A stretch of 64,000 nucleotides of DNA from Stenotrophomonas lactitubi (GCF_002803515.1 NZ_PHQX01000001.1:2356001-2420000); one strand, 5' to 3'; shown: positions 41,845 through 56,817, numbered from the stretch's first letter. Made by a program: numbers and translations. Notes: generated from the sequence alone by a model not told the origin.

Positions 41845-42753
41845 TCAACGCTCACGTGCCATGCTCTGTTCGGTGAAGCGCGCCACGCAGAAATCCAGGA
41901 AGCTGCGCAGCTTCGGCGTGACCTGGCGATCGCGGGGATACAGCAGGTTGATCGAGGTGGACACCGGCACGAATCGAGGCAGCACCTCCACCAGTTCGCC
42001 GCGCGCCAGAACAGCGGACATCATCTCGAACGGCTGCAGGATGAGTCCCAGCCCACCTACCGCAGCGGTCAGCAGCGGCTCGGCCTGGTTGACCATGAAG
42101 CGACTGGAGACCGGCACGGTCAACACCCCGCCCTGCGGGTCATGGAAGCTCCACCGCGTACGGATCACCGAGTGGGCGAAGCCCAGGCATTCATGCCGGC
42201 TCAGGTCCTGCGGGTGAACGATCGGTGGCCGTGCGGCGAGATAGCCGGGAGCAGCGCACAGGGCCAGCGGATATGGCCCCAGCCGCCGCGCGACCAGGCC
42301 GCTGTCGGCGAGATCACCGGTGCGGAACACCAGGTCGTAGCCGTCTTCAACCACGTTGACCAGGCTGTTGGACAGGTTCAGATCCACCTGCACGTCGGGA
42401 TACTGCTGCATGTAGGCCACCACCGCCGGCCCCAGCGCATGCACGCCGAAGGTGACCGGTGCACTGATCCGCAGCCGGCCCATCGGTCGACCGCGCGCGA
42501 TTTCGGCCAACTGCTCGGCACTCTCCACTTCTTCCAGGATGACCCGGGCACGGACCAGGTACGCCTGCCCGAAGTCGGTCAGGCTCTGCTTGCGTGTGGT
42601 GCGGTTGAGCAGGCGCACGCCCAGATGCTGTTCCAGCGTCTGCACATGCTTGCCGACCAGCTGCGGCGACAGGTCCAGTGCGTCGGCAGCGGCGGCGAAC
42701 GAGCCCACCTCGGCCACCTTGGCGAAGCTGCGCAGGGGTGCGATAAGGTCCAT
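41845..42753 (-). CDS. LysR-family regulator, divergent from oxidoreductase
   Basis: 302 residues with an N-terminal HTH (FAAAADALDLSPQLVGKHVQ, then GVRLLNRTTRKQSLT) and a LysR effector domain of the CrgA-like subgroup (GRLRISAPVTFGVHALGPAV). Its start codon lies inside a CATTG...CAATG dyad, so it probably represses itself and the divergent zinc-type oxidoreductase 123 bp away. Confidence 0.88.
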   Translation of the reverse strand: MDLIAPLRSFAKVAEVGSFAAAADALDLSPQLVGKHVQTLEQHLGVRLLNRTTRKQSLTDFGQAYLVRARVILEEVESAEQLAEIARGRPMGRLRISAPVTFGVHALGPAVVAYMQQYPDVQVDLNLSNSLVNVVEDGYDLVFRTGDLADSGLVARRLGPYPLALCAAPGYLAARPPIVHPQDLSRHECLGFAHSVIRTRWSFHDPQGGVLTVPVSSRFMVNQAEPLLTAAVGGLGLILQPFEMMSAVLARGELVEVLPRFVPVSTSINLLYPRDRQVTPKLRSFLDFCVARFTEQSMARER

Positions 42754-42775
42754 TGCAAACTATTGTTTTCCAATG
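42751..42775. promoter_or_regulatory. putative LysR operator overlapping a start codon
   Basis: CATTG (42751-42755) and CAATG (42771-42775) form an inverted repeat with a 15-bp AT-rich centre; the first arm includes the complement of the regulator's ATG. It matches the T-N11-A style of LysR sites and would allow autorepression. Confidence 0.45.
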
Positions 42776-42876
42776 AAACGCCAGATTACCCCTTCTTTCG
42801 TTCGCCGGCCACGCGCACAGTAGCGCTCTGTTCCCCCCTGCCCGGCCACCAGCCGGCGTTCCCTTTGGAGCCCCCC

Positions 42877-43866
42877 ATGACCCAGGTTGTCCGCATCCAC
42901 GCCTATGGCGACGCCGATGTGCTGCGCGTTGACGATATCGACGTACCCGCTCCTGCCGCCGACGAGATCCAGATCCGGGTCAAGGCCATCGGCCTGAACC
43001 GCGCCGAGGTGATGTTCCGCAACGGCGCCTATCTGCAGCAGGCAGAGTTCCCCAGCCGCCTGGGCTATGAAGCGGCGGGCCTTGTTGAAGCCGTAGGCAG
43101 CGCGGTGACCGGCTTCGCTGCAGGCGATGCCGTCAGCGTCGTACCGCCGCTGGATATCGCCCGCTGGGGCACCTACGGCGAGCTGGCCAACGTGCCGGCG
43201 CGGCTGGTGGTGAAGCATCCGTCGTCGTTGGGCTTCGAGCAGGCCGCTGCGGTGTGGATGCAGTACGTCACCGCCTGGGGTGCGCTGCTGGAGCAGGCCA
43301 AGCTGGGTGCCGGCGATTTCGTCATCATCACTGCAGCGTCAAGCAGCGTTGGCCTGGCCGCCATCCAGATCGCCAATGCGGTGGGCGCAACGCCGATTGC
43401 GGTAACCCGTGGCCCGGGCAAGCGCCAGGCGCTGCTCGATGCCGGCGCCGCTCATGTCATCGCCACCCAGGAGCAGGACCTGGTGGCCGAAGTTGCTCGC
43501 ATCACCGCAGGTGCTGGCGCGCGCGTGGTATTCGATCCCATCGGCGGCCCGCAGTTCGTACCGCTCACCGAGGCGATGGCACGCGGCGGCATCCTGCTGG
43601 AGTATGGCGCGCTGAGCAGCGAGCCGACGCCGTTCCCGCTGTTCAACGTATTGGGCAAGTCGCTGACGCTGAAGGGCTACCTGTACTCGGAAATCGTGTC
43701 CGACGATGCGGCGCTGGCGCGTGCGAAGGCGTTCATCGTCGATGGCCTGGACAAGGGCGTTCTGGCACCGCTGATCGCCAAGGTGTTTACGTTCGCGCAG
43801 ATCCAGGACGCGCACCGCTACCTGGAATCGAACGAGCAGATCGGCAAGGTGGTGGTTACGGTTTAA
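42877..43866 (+). CDS. zinc-type alcohol dehydrogenase-like / quinone oxidoreductase
   Basis: A 329-residue MDR-superfamily oxidoreductase. The N-terminal GroES-like domain shows IQIRVKAIGLNRAEVMFRNG and LGYEAAGLVEAVG; the Rossmann NADPH domain has VIITAASSSVGLAAIQIANA, and IGGPQFVPLTEAMARGGIL follows. Catalytic zinc cysteines are absent, so it is probably a zinc-independent quinone/enone reductase. GGAG lies 7 bp before the ATG. It is likely controlled by the divergent LysR regulator. Confidence 0.9.
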   Translation: MTQVVRIHAYGDADVLRVDDIDVPAPAADEIQIRVKAIGLNRAEVMFRNGAYLQQAEFPSRLGYEAAGLVEAVGSAVTGFAAGDAVSVVPPLDIARWGTYGELANVPARLVVKHPSSLGFEQAAAVWMQYVTAWGALLEQAKLGAGDFVIITAASSSVGLAAIQIANAVGATPIAVTRGPGKRQALLDAGAAHVIATQEQDLVAEVARITAGAGARVVFDPIGGPQFVPLTEAMARGGILLEYGALSSEPTPFPLFNVLGKSLTLKGYLYSEIVSDDAALARAKAFIVDGLDKGVLAPLIAKVFTFAQIQDAHRYLESNEQIGKVVVTV

Positions 43867-43953
43867 CCGGTTGCGCGATACCCCTGTGGCGTTCGGAACG
43901 TACCCGCCCACAGGGGCGTCGATACTTCTCGCGGTGTTTCCCGCACTGGCGGC

Positions 43954-46485
43954 TCACCGCGGCAACGCGTACGCCATCACGTAATCCCCGGCTGGCGTCT
44001 CCATGAAATGGTGGCCGCCGGCCATGATCACCACGTACTGTCGCCCGCCCTGCTCGTACACCATCGGGTTGGCCTGGCCGCCCGCCGGCAGCCTGGTATG
44101 CCACAGCTCCTTGCCGGTCTTCAGGTCGATGGCGCGCAGCAGGTCGTCGGTCGCTGCGGCGATGAAGATCAGGCCACTGGCGGTCACCACCGAGCCGCCA
44201 TTGTTCGGCGTGCCGATCTCAATGGGCAGGCCGGAGCGGATGCCGAAGGGGCCGTTGCCGCGCGCGCTGCCGAACGGCCGGTCCCACAGCAGCTTGCCGC
44301 TGCGCAGATCGATCGCACGGATGCCGCCATAGGGCGGCTGCTTGCACAGCAGGCCGGTGAACGGCAGCCGCCAACCGGCATTGACGTCGATGCCATAGGG
44401 CGTGCCCACCTGTGGGTCCCCTGCCCCTTCGGCACCGCCCCTATCAGCGCGGATCTGCTCGCGCGGCAGCCAGCCTTTACGGTCGGCCTCTGCGCGCGGC
44501 ACCAGCCGGTTGTAGTTGGGCATGTCGTTGTAGTTGGCCACGATCACGCCACGCCGCGTATCGATGGCCACGCTGCCCCAGTCCGAGCCGCCGTTGTAGC
44601 CGGGGTACTCGATGGAATGGTGATCGCTGCTGGGCGGTGTGTAGAAACCTTCGTAATGCGCCTTGCGGAACTGGATGCGGCAGACCAGCTGGTCGATGGG
44701 AGTGATGCCCCACATGTCGCGCTCGGTCAGCGCATCGTCGCGCCGCAGCGTGTGGTACAGCGAGAACAGCTGGGTGGCGGCACGCTGCTCGGGCTCTACA
44801 CCGCCCTGCGGCACCTTGCGCTCTTCGGCCGGAGTCAGCAGCTGGCCGTTGCGACGGTCGAGGATGTACATGTCGCCCTGCTTGGTGGGCAGCAGGATTG
44901 CCGGCACCTTGCCGGATGCCGTCGGGTAGTCGATCAGGCTGGCCTGTGAACCCAGGTCGTAATCCCAGACGTCCTTGCGCACCGCCTGGAAATGCCAGAC
45001 CGGCTTGCCGGTGGCCACATCAATGGCGACCAGCGAGGTCGCGTATCTGTTCTGGTTTTCCGTGCGCGAGCCACTCCAGTAGTCGCCCGCGGCATTGCCC
45101 ATCGGCAGGTACACCAGGCCCAGCGCTTCATCACCGGTCGCGGTGGTCCACATGTTCGGTGTGCCACGCGTATAGGTCTGCTCGCGCGGTGGCAGACCGC
45201 TGCGCTCGGGCTGGTCCATGTCCCACGCCCAGCGCAGCTTGCCGCTGACCGCGTCGTAGGCCTGGATGACGCCGGAGGGCGCGTCGCGACGCTGGCCATC
45301 CAGCACCTGGTGGCCGGTGACGATGACGCCGCGGACAATCGCGGGCGGCGAGGTGATCGAGACGTAACCCGGTGGCACCTCGCCCATGCCCAGGGTGATG
45401 TCGACCTGGCCGTTGTTGCCGAAATTCGCACAGGGGCGACCGCTGTCGGCGTCCACCGCGATCAGGCGGCCGTCCAGCGTGCCTTCGATGATGCGTGCGC
45501 TGCACGCTGCGCGGCTGCCGGGCGCCGCGCTCCGGCTGATACGGGTCGGCGGGGGTGCGGGCAGCGCCAGATCGGCGGCCACGTCAGCCAGCGCGGCATC
45601 GGCGAGGGTCGGTGCACTGGGCTGTTCGTAGTAGGACACGCCACGGCAGGCGGCCGTGTACGGGATCGAGGCATCCTTCACCTTTGGATCGAACCGCCAT
45701 AGTTCCTTGCCGTTGCCGGCATCGAGGGCGATCAGCTGATTGCGTGCGGTGCACAGGTACAGCCGATCACCGATCTTCAATGGCGTGGTTTCCGCCCCCC
45801 AGCGCTTCTTCGGCAGGTCGCCGGTACGGAACTGCCACGCCAATTGCAGGGTGCCTACGTTTTCAGGGGTGATCTGCTGCAGCGGCGAATAGCGGGTGGC
45901 GGCATTGCTGCGCCCCCAGGCCGGCCAGTCTCCCTCCGCCGGCTGGTCGGCCGGCTGCAGACCGGTGGTGTCACGGGTTGGATCGAGCCCGGCGCTGACC
46001 GCCGGCTCCGGGAACGGCTGGTGCCCGTCAACCAGGCCATGGGGGGCGAACGCGAGGCCGAAGGCGACCACGAACACCAGCATCAGCACAGCGGCCACGC
46101 TGCGCGAAAGGCGCTTGGGTACCGGCGTCTGCAGAGTCGGCGCCAGCAACGCCAGGACGATGCCGAGCCCGGTCACCAGCCCCAGCCGTGGCACCCAGCG
46201 CCAGTAATCGCTGCCCGATTCCCACCAGGTCCACAGCAGGCTGCCGAGGAAGATCAGTGCATACAGCAGCGCACCGCTACGGCGATTGCCCCACAACAGG
46301 ATGCCGCACACCAGCAGGCCGAGGCCGGCGATGGCGTAGTACCAGGAGCCCCCGAGGCTGGCCAGCCAGCCACCGAGCCCGCCGATGATCAGGCCGAGCA
46401 CGATCAGCAACAAGGCCAGGACGGTGATCAGCGGGTGGCGCGAGGTGGGCGTCGCGGCGGAAGCGGACTGCGGCGTGGCGGACAT
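43954..46485 (-). CDS. gcd: membrane-bound PQQ-dependent dehydrogenase (glucose/quinate type)
   Basis: 843 residues: five N-terminal membrane helices (about 22-145), then an eight-bladed periplasmic propeller binding pyrroloquinoline quinone. Motifs: WPAWGRSNAATRYSPLQQIT at the start of the propeller, TTPLKIGDRLYLCTARNQLI, repeated W-motifs such as GKLRWAWDMDQPE, and SDWGSVAIDTRRGVIVANYN. It oxidises aldoses (glucose to gluconolactone) in the periplasm and passes electrons to ubiquinone. Quinate/shikimate dehydrogenases share this layout, so substrate is not certain. GGAGAG precedes the ATG at 46485. No pqq synthesis genes are in the window. Confidence 0.9.
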   Translation of the reverse strand: MSATPQSASAATPTSRHPLITVLALLLIVLGLIIGGLGGWLASLGGSWYYAIAGLGLLVCGILLWGNRRSGALLYALIFLGSLLWTWWESGSDYWRWVPRLGLVTGLGIVLALLAPTLQTPVPKRLSRSVAAVLMLVFVVAFGLAFAPHGLVDGHQPFPEPAVSAGLDPTRDTTGLQPADQPAEGDWPAWGRSNAATRYSPLQQITPENVGTLQLAWQFRTGDLPKKRWGAETTPLKIGDRLYLCTARNQLIALDAGNGKELWRFDPKVKDASIPYTAACRGVSYYEQPSAPTLADAALADVAADLALPAPPPTRISRSAAPGSRAACSARIIEGTLDGRLIAVDADSGRPCANFGNNGQVDITLGMGEVPPGYVSITSPPAIVRGVIVTGHQVLDGQRRDAPSGVIQAYDAVSGKLRWAWDMDQPERSGLPPREQTYTRGTPNMWTTATGDEALGLVYLPMGNAAGDYWSGSRTENQNRYATSLVAIDVATGKPVWHFQAVRKDVWDYDLGSQASLIDYPTASGKVPAILLPTKQGDMYILDRRNGQLLTPAEERKVPQGGVEPEQRAATQLFSLYHTLRRDDALTERDMWGITPIDQLVCRIQFRKAHYEGFYTPPSSDHHSIEYPGYNGGSDWGSVAIDTRRGVIVANYNDMPNYNRLVPRAEADRKGWLPREQIRADRGGAEGAGDPQVGTPYGIDVNAGWRLPFTGLLCKQPPYGGIRAIDLRSGKLLWDRPFGSARGNGPFGIRSGLPIEIGTPNNGGSVVTASGLIFIAAATDDLLRAIDLKTGKELWHTRLPAGGQANPMVYEQGGRQYVVIMAGGHHFMETPAGDYVMAYALPR

Positions 46486-46562
46486 CGACGCTCTCCGGGG
46501 GGCAGCATGCGCCCTTATGCCACCGTCACCGTGAAGTGCGTGCGTATTTTCGACGGCAGACA

Positions 46563-46593
46563 CGACGACGCCGGCACTGGGCCGGCGTCGTCG
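46563..46593 (-). terminator. long GC hairpin downstream of gyrA
   Basis: CGACGACGCCGGC (46563-46575) pairs over 13 bp with 46581-46593 around a 5-nt loop. It lies 24 bp past the gyrA stop. No U-run follows on the minus strand, so it may stabilise the mRNA 3' end rather than terminate. Confidence 0.55.
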
Positions 46594-46616
46594 GGTACCT
46601 CAGTGTCGCGGCAGGA

Positions 46617-49331
<2,715 letters not shown>

Positions 49332-49487
49332 TCGGGTTCCGTTGTCTGGTAGCGGTCCAGTCCGGCGCATCCACCCGGGGGCGGTCGTGCCGGAACCTCG
49401 ATTCAACCGCTGGATTCTACCACACGGGGCCGTTTTCCGCCTGCTTTTACGGTGATTTTACCGGCACAAATCAGGAACTTAGGGGTT

Positions 49488-49510
49488 TGCCGACCAGCGG
49501 CCGGCACTAC
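49488..49510. repeat. SMAG-type REP, single copy
   Basis: TGCCGACCAGCGGCCGGCA followed by CTAC (reverse GTAG header), between gyrA upstream sequence and the mtnA stop. Confidence 0.75.
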
Positions 49511-49563
49511 CGGACGCCGGGCCGGGGCGCTTTCCCGTGGAAAGGCTCCCGCCCCTGCCCGCG

Positions 49564-50628
49564 TCAGCCGCCGAAGGCGGCGCGCATGTTCTCCGCGGTC
49601 GGGTTCAGGATCACCCCCCGCTCGGTCACGATGGCATCGATCAGCTCGCCCGGGGTGACATCGAACACCGGGTTCCAGGCAGCGATGCCCTCGGCCACGG
49701 TGCGGGTGCCGCCCACGCCGTACAGTTCGCCCGGATCGCGCTGTTCGATCTCGATCTGGCTGCCGTCCACGGTATCCATGTCCACCGTCGAGGACGGCGC
49801 CACGACCATGAACTTCACCCCGTGGTGGCGGGCCGCGATGGCCAGCTGGTAGGTGCCGATCTTGTTGGCGGTATCACCGTTGGCGCAGATCCGGTCGGCG
49901 CCCACGATCACCCACTGCACGGCACCGGTCTTCATCAGGTGCGAAGCGGCCGAGTCGGCGATCAGCGTCGCGTCGATGCCATCCTGCTGCAGCTCCCACA
50001 CGGTCAGGCGCGCACCCTGCAACCACGGCCGGGTCTCGCCGGCGAACACCCGGGCAATGCGGTCCTGGGCCATGCCGGCGCGGATCACGCCCAGCGCCGT
50101 ACCGAAGCCGGCGGTGGCCAGCGAACCGGTGTTGCAATGGGTCAACACGCCGCTGCCGGCCTCGATCAGGCCGGCACCGAGGGCGCCCATATGACGGTTG
50201 GCGGCCAGGTCTTCTTCAGCGATGGCCTGTGCCTCGGCCTCCAGCAGCGCCTTCCAGTCGGCACCGGCAGCACTCAGGCAACGTCGCATGCGTGCCAGCG
50301 CCCAGGCCAGGTTCACCGCGGTCGGGCGCGAGGCGTTCAGCCGCTGCAGTGCCGGTTCCAGCTGCTGCAGGGCATGCGCGCCGTCGGCGGCCTGCACATC
50401 ACGTGCGGCCAGCACCACACCCCAGGCGGCAGCGATGCCGATGGCCGGCGCGCCGCGCACGGTCAGGGCGTGGATGGCGGCGGCCACCTCATCGCTGTCA
50501 TGGCAGGCCACATGCTCGACCACGAACGGCAGCTTGCGCTGGTCAAGCAGTTGCAGGGTATCGCCGGTCCACAGGATCGGGCGGATGTGGTCGTAGCGGG
50601 CGTAGTCGAGGTCGGTGGCGGTAGTCAT
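49564..50628 (-). CDS. mtnA: S-methyl-5-thioribose-1-phosphate isomerase
   Basis: A 354-residue enzyme of the methionine salvage pathway isomerising methylthioribose-1-phosphate to the ribulose form; the fold is shared with eIF2B-alpha subunits. Active-site Cys165 lies in [16 protein letters not shown] and Asp245 in [32 protein letters not shown] near residue 60 is also diagnostic. The start at ATG 50628 fits family length. No other salvage genes are adjacent. Confidence 0.95.
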   Translation of the reverse strand: MTTATDLDYARYDHIRPILWTGDTLQLLDQRKLPFVVEHVACHDSDEVAAAIHALTVRGAPAIGIAAAWGVVLAARDVQAADGAHALQQLEPALQRLNASRPTAVNLAWALARMRRCLSAAGADWKALLEAEAQAIAEEDLAANRHMGALGAGLIEAGSGVLTHCNTGSLATAGFGTALGVIRAGMAQDRIARVFAGETRPWLQGARLTVWELQQDGIDATLIADSAASHLMKTGAVQWVIVGADRICANGDTANKIGTYQLAIAARHHGVKFMVVAPSSTVDMDTVDGSQIEIEQRDPGELYGVGGTRTVAEGIAAWNPVFDVTPGELIDAIVTERGVILNPTAENMRAAFGG

Positions 50629-50674
50629 GGGCCCATTGTAGGGCCACGCCACGCGCGGATGGACCCGTCGGAAC

Positions 50675-51418
50675 TCAGTTCACCGAGAATTCGGCGCGGC
50701 AGCCGCCGTCGACCCAGATGCCGTTGCGGTTCCAGCCCCAGGTATTGCCTTCTTCGCACGGAGTGCTGGAAAGCTGGTTGGAGATGGTGGCGCTGGTGGA
50801 GATGCTGGCGCCACAGAAGCGGCGCTTCTTGGACTTGGATTCGCAGGTCAGCCGGCGCGGCATGTCGACGAAACGGCCCTGCTCGTCGGCCACCTCGAAG
50901 TCACCCTGGCACCCCCGGGTGGTCCATACCTCATTGCGCTTGTAGCCCCAGCCCTGCCCTTCCCGGCACGGCAGCACCGACAGCTGCCGCAGCAGCCGCA
51001 CCGGCGCGCCATCCAGGCGTACCGGGCAACTCTGCGGGCGCCCGTTGGACTCACAGCGCACCACCCGTCGCACCAGACGCTTGCGACTCTCGGCCGAGGG
51101 CGCAGCACCATTCTCTGCACGGCGCGCGCGGAACTCGGCGCGGCAGCCCAGGGTCACCCACACGCCACTGCGGTCGGTGCCCCACTCGCTGCCACGGATG
51201 CAGCTGTTGCTGGACAACTGGCGGATCAGGTCGACGCCGTTGCTGACATCGATATCACAGTGCACCCAGCCCATGTCGCGGGATTCGCAGGTCACCACTT
51301 CGCTGTCATAGCCAAGCGCCTGCGCCGATGCGGTCGACGGAAGCAGGCCACCCCATATCGCCACGGAGTACATCGGTGCCGCTACGACCGCAAACCACTT
51401 GACCAAAGCCTTCCCCAT
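50675..51418 (-). CDS. exported DUF3011-repeat protein
   Basis: A 247-residue protein with a signal peptide (about 1-33). Three tandem repeats of ~60-65 residues each follow the pattern CES...C...IRQLS...C..G..WG...GVWV..GCRAEF (repeat starts near 43, 122 and 186), matching DUF3011. Each repeat has four cysteines, probably making two disulfides, and aromatic GW/WG motifs suggesting a lectin-like or peptidoglycan-binding surface; that is inference. The start at 51418 places the signal peptide correctly. Confidence 0.8.
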   Translation of the reverse strand: MGKALVKWFAVVAAPMYSVAIWGGLLPSTASAQALGYDSEVVTCESRDMGWVHCDIDVSNGVDLIRQLSSNSCIRGSEWGTDRSGVWVTLGCRAEFRARRAENGAAPSAESRKRLVRRVVRCESNGRPQSCPVRLDGAPVRLLRQLSVLPCREGQGWGYKRNEVWTTRGCQGDFEVADEQGRFVDMPRRLTCESKSKKRRFCGASISTSATISNQLSSTPCEEGNTWGWNRNGIWVDGGCRAEFSVN

Positions 51419-51543
51419 GAATGGATGAACCACGACGCAAGTGTGCGGTATCGACTGTGATAAGAGCATCATCGTGCTTGCTGAATCAAGCGCGGAAAAT
51501 CGCGTTTTCGTTCAGCCTGCCAGGTCCATGGGAAATCGTCGGG

Positions 51544-52500
51544 TCATGCGTGGGCGAAATCGAATGCAAGTACATCTGCAATGCGCGGTGTACGGTGCAT
51601 CGCCATCAACAGGCGATCGATGCCAACAGCAACGCCAGCACAGTCGGGCATCAAAGGCAGCGCATGCAGCAACGCTTCATCCAATGCGGGCTGTACCTGT
51701 CCGCGCGCGTGCCGGCGCTGCATGTCATGCTGGAAACGCGCGCGTTGTTCAGCCGCATCGTTCAGTTCGTGATAACCGTTGGCCAGTTCCACCGCGCCCA
51801 GGTACAGCTCGAAACGCTCGGCCAACGGCGGTGTGCCGGCGCGGATACGCGCCAGTGCCGCCTGGCTGGCGGGCCAGTCGTGGACGACGGTCATGACCGC
51901 GTCATCGAAATGCGGTTGGATACGGTGGGTCATCAACAGATCCAGCCAGTCATCGCGGGTCAGGCCCACCGGATCGATGTGCACCTCGCCCAGCGCGGCG
52001 CGCAGCGCTGCCTCGTCGGCATCGAACGGGTCCACGCCTGCGTGCTGCTGGAACAGTTCGCGATAGCTCAGCACACGCAACGTCGCGCTGCGTCCCACCA
52101 GCGCCAGCGCCTGGCCCACCAGTTCTGCGGTTTCCTGCAGCAGCCGATGGTGGTCCCAGCCAACCCGATACCACTCCAGCATGGTGAACTCGGGATTGTG
52201 GCGGCCGCCCGCTTCGCCGTTGCGGAACACCCGGCCCAGCTCATAGCAGTCGCCCACGCCGGCAGCGAGCAGTCGCTTGAGCGGGAACTCCGGCGAGGTG
52301 CGCAGCCAGCGGCGGCGACCGCCCGCATCGACGTGACCGCTGAAATCGGTGTGGAAGCTGTCGATGTTCGGCTCGGTGTTGCCCGCCACCGACAGGATCG
52401 GCGTTTCCACCTCCAGCACGCCACGCTCGGCGAAGAAGCGCCGCACCAGTGCATTGAGGGTGGCGCGCTGTTGCAGGCTGCGCAGCAGCGCCTCGCTCAC
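51544..52500 (-). CDS. epmA: elongation factor P--(R)-beta-lysine ligase
   Basis: A 318-residue class II lysyl-tRNA synthetase-like catalytic core without the anticodon-binding domain (also called PoxA, GenX or YjeA). It attaches beta-lysine to a conserved lysine of EF-P, relieving ribosome stalling at polyproline. Motif 2 is FRNGEAGGRHNPEFTMLEWY and motif 3 is GVAVGIDRLLMAM. It starts with GTG at 52500, overlapping the GNAT gene stop by 4 bp (GTGA). The lysine 2,3-aminomutase partner EpmB is not in this window. Confidence 0.95.
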   Translation of the reverse strand: MSEALLRSLQQRATLNALVRRFFAERGVLEVETPILSVAGNTEPNIDSFHTDFSGHVDAGGRRRWLRTSPEFPLKRLLAAGVGDCYELGRVFRNGEAGGRHNPEFTMLEWYRVGWDHHRLLQETAELVGQALALVGRSATLRVLSYRELFQQHAGVDPFDADEAALRAALGEVHIDPVGLTRDDWLDLLMTHRIQPHFDDAVMTVVHDWPASQAALARIRAGTPPLAERFELYLGAVELANGYHELNDAAEQRARFQHDMQRRHARGQVQPALDEALLHALPLMPDCAGVAVGIDRLLMAMHRTPRIADVLAFDFAHA

Positions 52501-52982
52501 AGGATGCCCTCCGGGCGCGGATGGTCCAGCGGCAGGGTCAGCAGATCGCGGGTGTCATCGATGTAGCCACTCGCCAGGTAGAGGCGACGCGCCAGTTCGT
52601 TGTGATGGTTGACCTCCAACCGCAGCCGGCTCACGCCGCGCCCCCGCGCGCGCTGTTCGCAGATGGCCAGTGCCCGCTTGCCACGGCCACGACCACGCGC
52701 GCGATGGCTGAGATAGAGTTCGTCCAGCAGCATGAAGTGGCCGCCCTGCTCCAGGCTGAAGCCCATCGCGATCACCGCATAGCCAACCACAGCTGCGGCC
52801 TCGTCCAGCCACAGCAGCACTTCGCCGTTGCGCGGATCAGCCAGCAGCGCATCGACGCCACGGCGCACGCGCACATCTTCGAATTCGATCTTGTCTTCGG
52901 CGTAGAAATCGCGCATCAGCGCGATCAGCAGTTCCTCGTCGGCACGGGTGGCCAGGCGGAAATCCAGCGGAGCGGTCTGCAT
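52497..52982 (-). CDS. GNAT-family N-acetyltransferase
   Basis: 161 residues with the acetyl-CoA pyrophosphate loop RARGRGRGKRALAICE in motif A and VNHHNELARRLYLASGYIDD in motif B. Substrate is unknown; an amine or protein N-terminus are possible. It lies between ligA and epmA on the same strand, 51 bp after ligA and overlapping epmA, so the three are probably cotranscribed. Confidence 0.9.
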   Translation of the reverse strand: MQTAPLDFRLATRADEELLIALMRDFYAEDKIEFEDVRVRRGVDALLADPRNGEVLLWLDEAAAVVGYAVIAMGFSLEQGGHFMLLDELYLSHRARGRGRGKRALAICEQRARGRGVSRLRLEVNHHNELARRLYLASGYIDDTRDLLTLPLDHPRPEGIL

Positions 52983-53033
52983 CAGTGTTCCTCTGCGGTT
53001 GCGTGCCGGGCGCCTGCACACCCGGCCGGTTCA

Positions 53034-55532
<2,499 letters not shown>

Positions 55533-55687
55533 CTACCGCGCCTGCGCGTCAGGCCCTGTCTGTAGCGTCGAGCCAGGCTCAGCGGGCGGCGAACAGCAGT
55601 CAAGCGTGGCATCGGCTCCACGCAACCGCTTGCCGGCACTCGCTGCCAGCGCTAGCGTGCGTCGGTCGCCCTTCCGGAACCGCCCCT

Positions 55688-56812
55688 GTGACCCTGCCCG
55701 CCTCCCGTCGCCACTTCCTGCAACTGGCCGGCGCCGGCCTCGCGCTCGCCAGCAGCGGCCTGCCCCGGTCGGCCCAGGCACAGCCAGCGACTGTGGCCGC
55801 GCCAAACGCCGATGTCGGCGCGGTGCAGCTGAACTTCAACGAATGCCCGTATGGCCCCTCGCCCGCCGCCCAGCAGGCGGCGCGCGACAGCATCGCCAGC
55901 TGCGGGCGTTACCGCTTCGCCTTGGCCGGTGAGGTGCGCGATGCCTTCGTCGCCCTGGCCGGAATTCCCGCCGACCACGTGCGCCTGTATCCGGGCTCCA
56001 GCGAACCGCTGAACCGTGCGGCGACGCTGTGGACCGGCCCACAGGCGGGCCTGGTGGTGGCCGACCCGACCTTCGAGACGCTGGGCGAGATGGCAGCCGC
56101 GCGCGGCGCCCAGGTGCAGAAGGTGCCACTGCGCAACGATGGTGCGCACGACCTGCGCGCGATGGTTGCAGCCGCGCGCGCGCGACCAACCGGCCTGCTG
56201 TACGTGTGCAATCCCAACAATCCCACCGGCTCGATCAGTCCCGCCGACGAACTGGCCTGGCTGCTGGCCAACAAGCCCGCCGGTACCCTCGTGCTGCTGG
56301 ACGAGGCCTATCTGCAGTACAGCGAACAGCCCAGCCTGATTGCACAGGTGGCCCGGCGCGATGACCTGATCGTGCTACGCACGTTCTCCAAGCTGTACGG
56401 CATGGCCGGCCTGCGCCTTGGCGTGGCGGCGGCACATCCCGAGCGCCTGCGCGAGCTGGCCAGCCTGGGCGAGAACCCGCTGCCCGTGCCCGCACTTGCA
56501 GCGGCACTGGCCAGCCTGCGTGACCCGCAACTGATCCCGCAGCGACGCCTGCAGAATGCCAAGGCCCGGCAGAGCACCATCGCCTGGCTGGGCAAGCGTG
56601 GCTTCGACTGCCTGCCGACGGAAGCGAACTGCTTCGTGGTGGATGTGCAGCGTGACGGCGCTGCCTTCGCCAAGGCCATGGCGGACAACGGCGTGGTGAT
56701 CGGCCGCAGCTGGCCGATCTGGCCCCAGCGCGTGCGCGTGACCGTGGGCACCGAGGAAGAGATGGCGCGCTTCCGCAGCGCGTTCGCGAAGGTGGCGGGC
56801 CTGCCGGCGTAG
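55688..56812 (+). CDS. Tat-exported class I/II (HisC-like) aminotransferase
   Basis: 374 residues starting at GTG 55688. The N-terminus PASRRHFLQLAGAGLALASS is a twin-arginine signal peptide with cleavage near AQA, so the enzyme should work in the periplasm, unusual for a PLP enzyme. The PLP lysine lies in RTFSKLYGMAGLRLG; NPNNPTGS and DEAYLQY are the other fold markers. It resembles histidinol-phosphate aminotransferases but is not in a his operon. It is transcribed opposite to its flanking genes zipA and ligA. Confidence 0.85.
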   Translation: MTLPASRRHFLQLAGAGLALASSGLPRSAQAQPATVAAPNADVGAVQLNFNECPYGPSPAAQQAARDSIASCGRYRFALAGEVRDAFVALAGIPADHVRLYPGSSEPLNRAATLWTGPQAGLVVADPTFETLGEMAAARGAQVQKVPLRNDGAHDLRAMVAAARARPTGLLYVCNPNNPTGSISPADELAWLLANKPAGTLVLLDEAYLQYSEQPSLIAQVARRDDLIVLRTFSKLYGMAGLRLGVAAAHPERLRELASLGENPLPVPALAAALASLRDPQLIPQRRLQNAKARQSTIAWLGKRGFDCLPTEANCFVVDVQRDGAAFAKAMADNGVVIGRSWPIWPQRVRVTVGTEEEMARFRSAFAKVAGLPA

Positions 56813-56817
56813 ACCCC

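Noticed and set aside
41584..43866. 760-codon open frame apparently fused to the quinone oxidoreductase
   Set aside because: The upstream 430 codons are a shadow of the LysR and DUF4952 genes; homology and a GGAG site start at ATG 42877.
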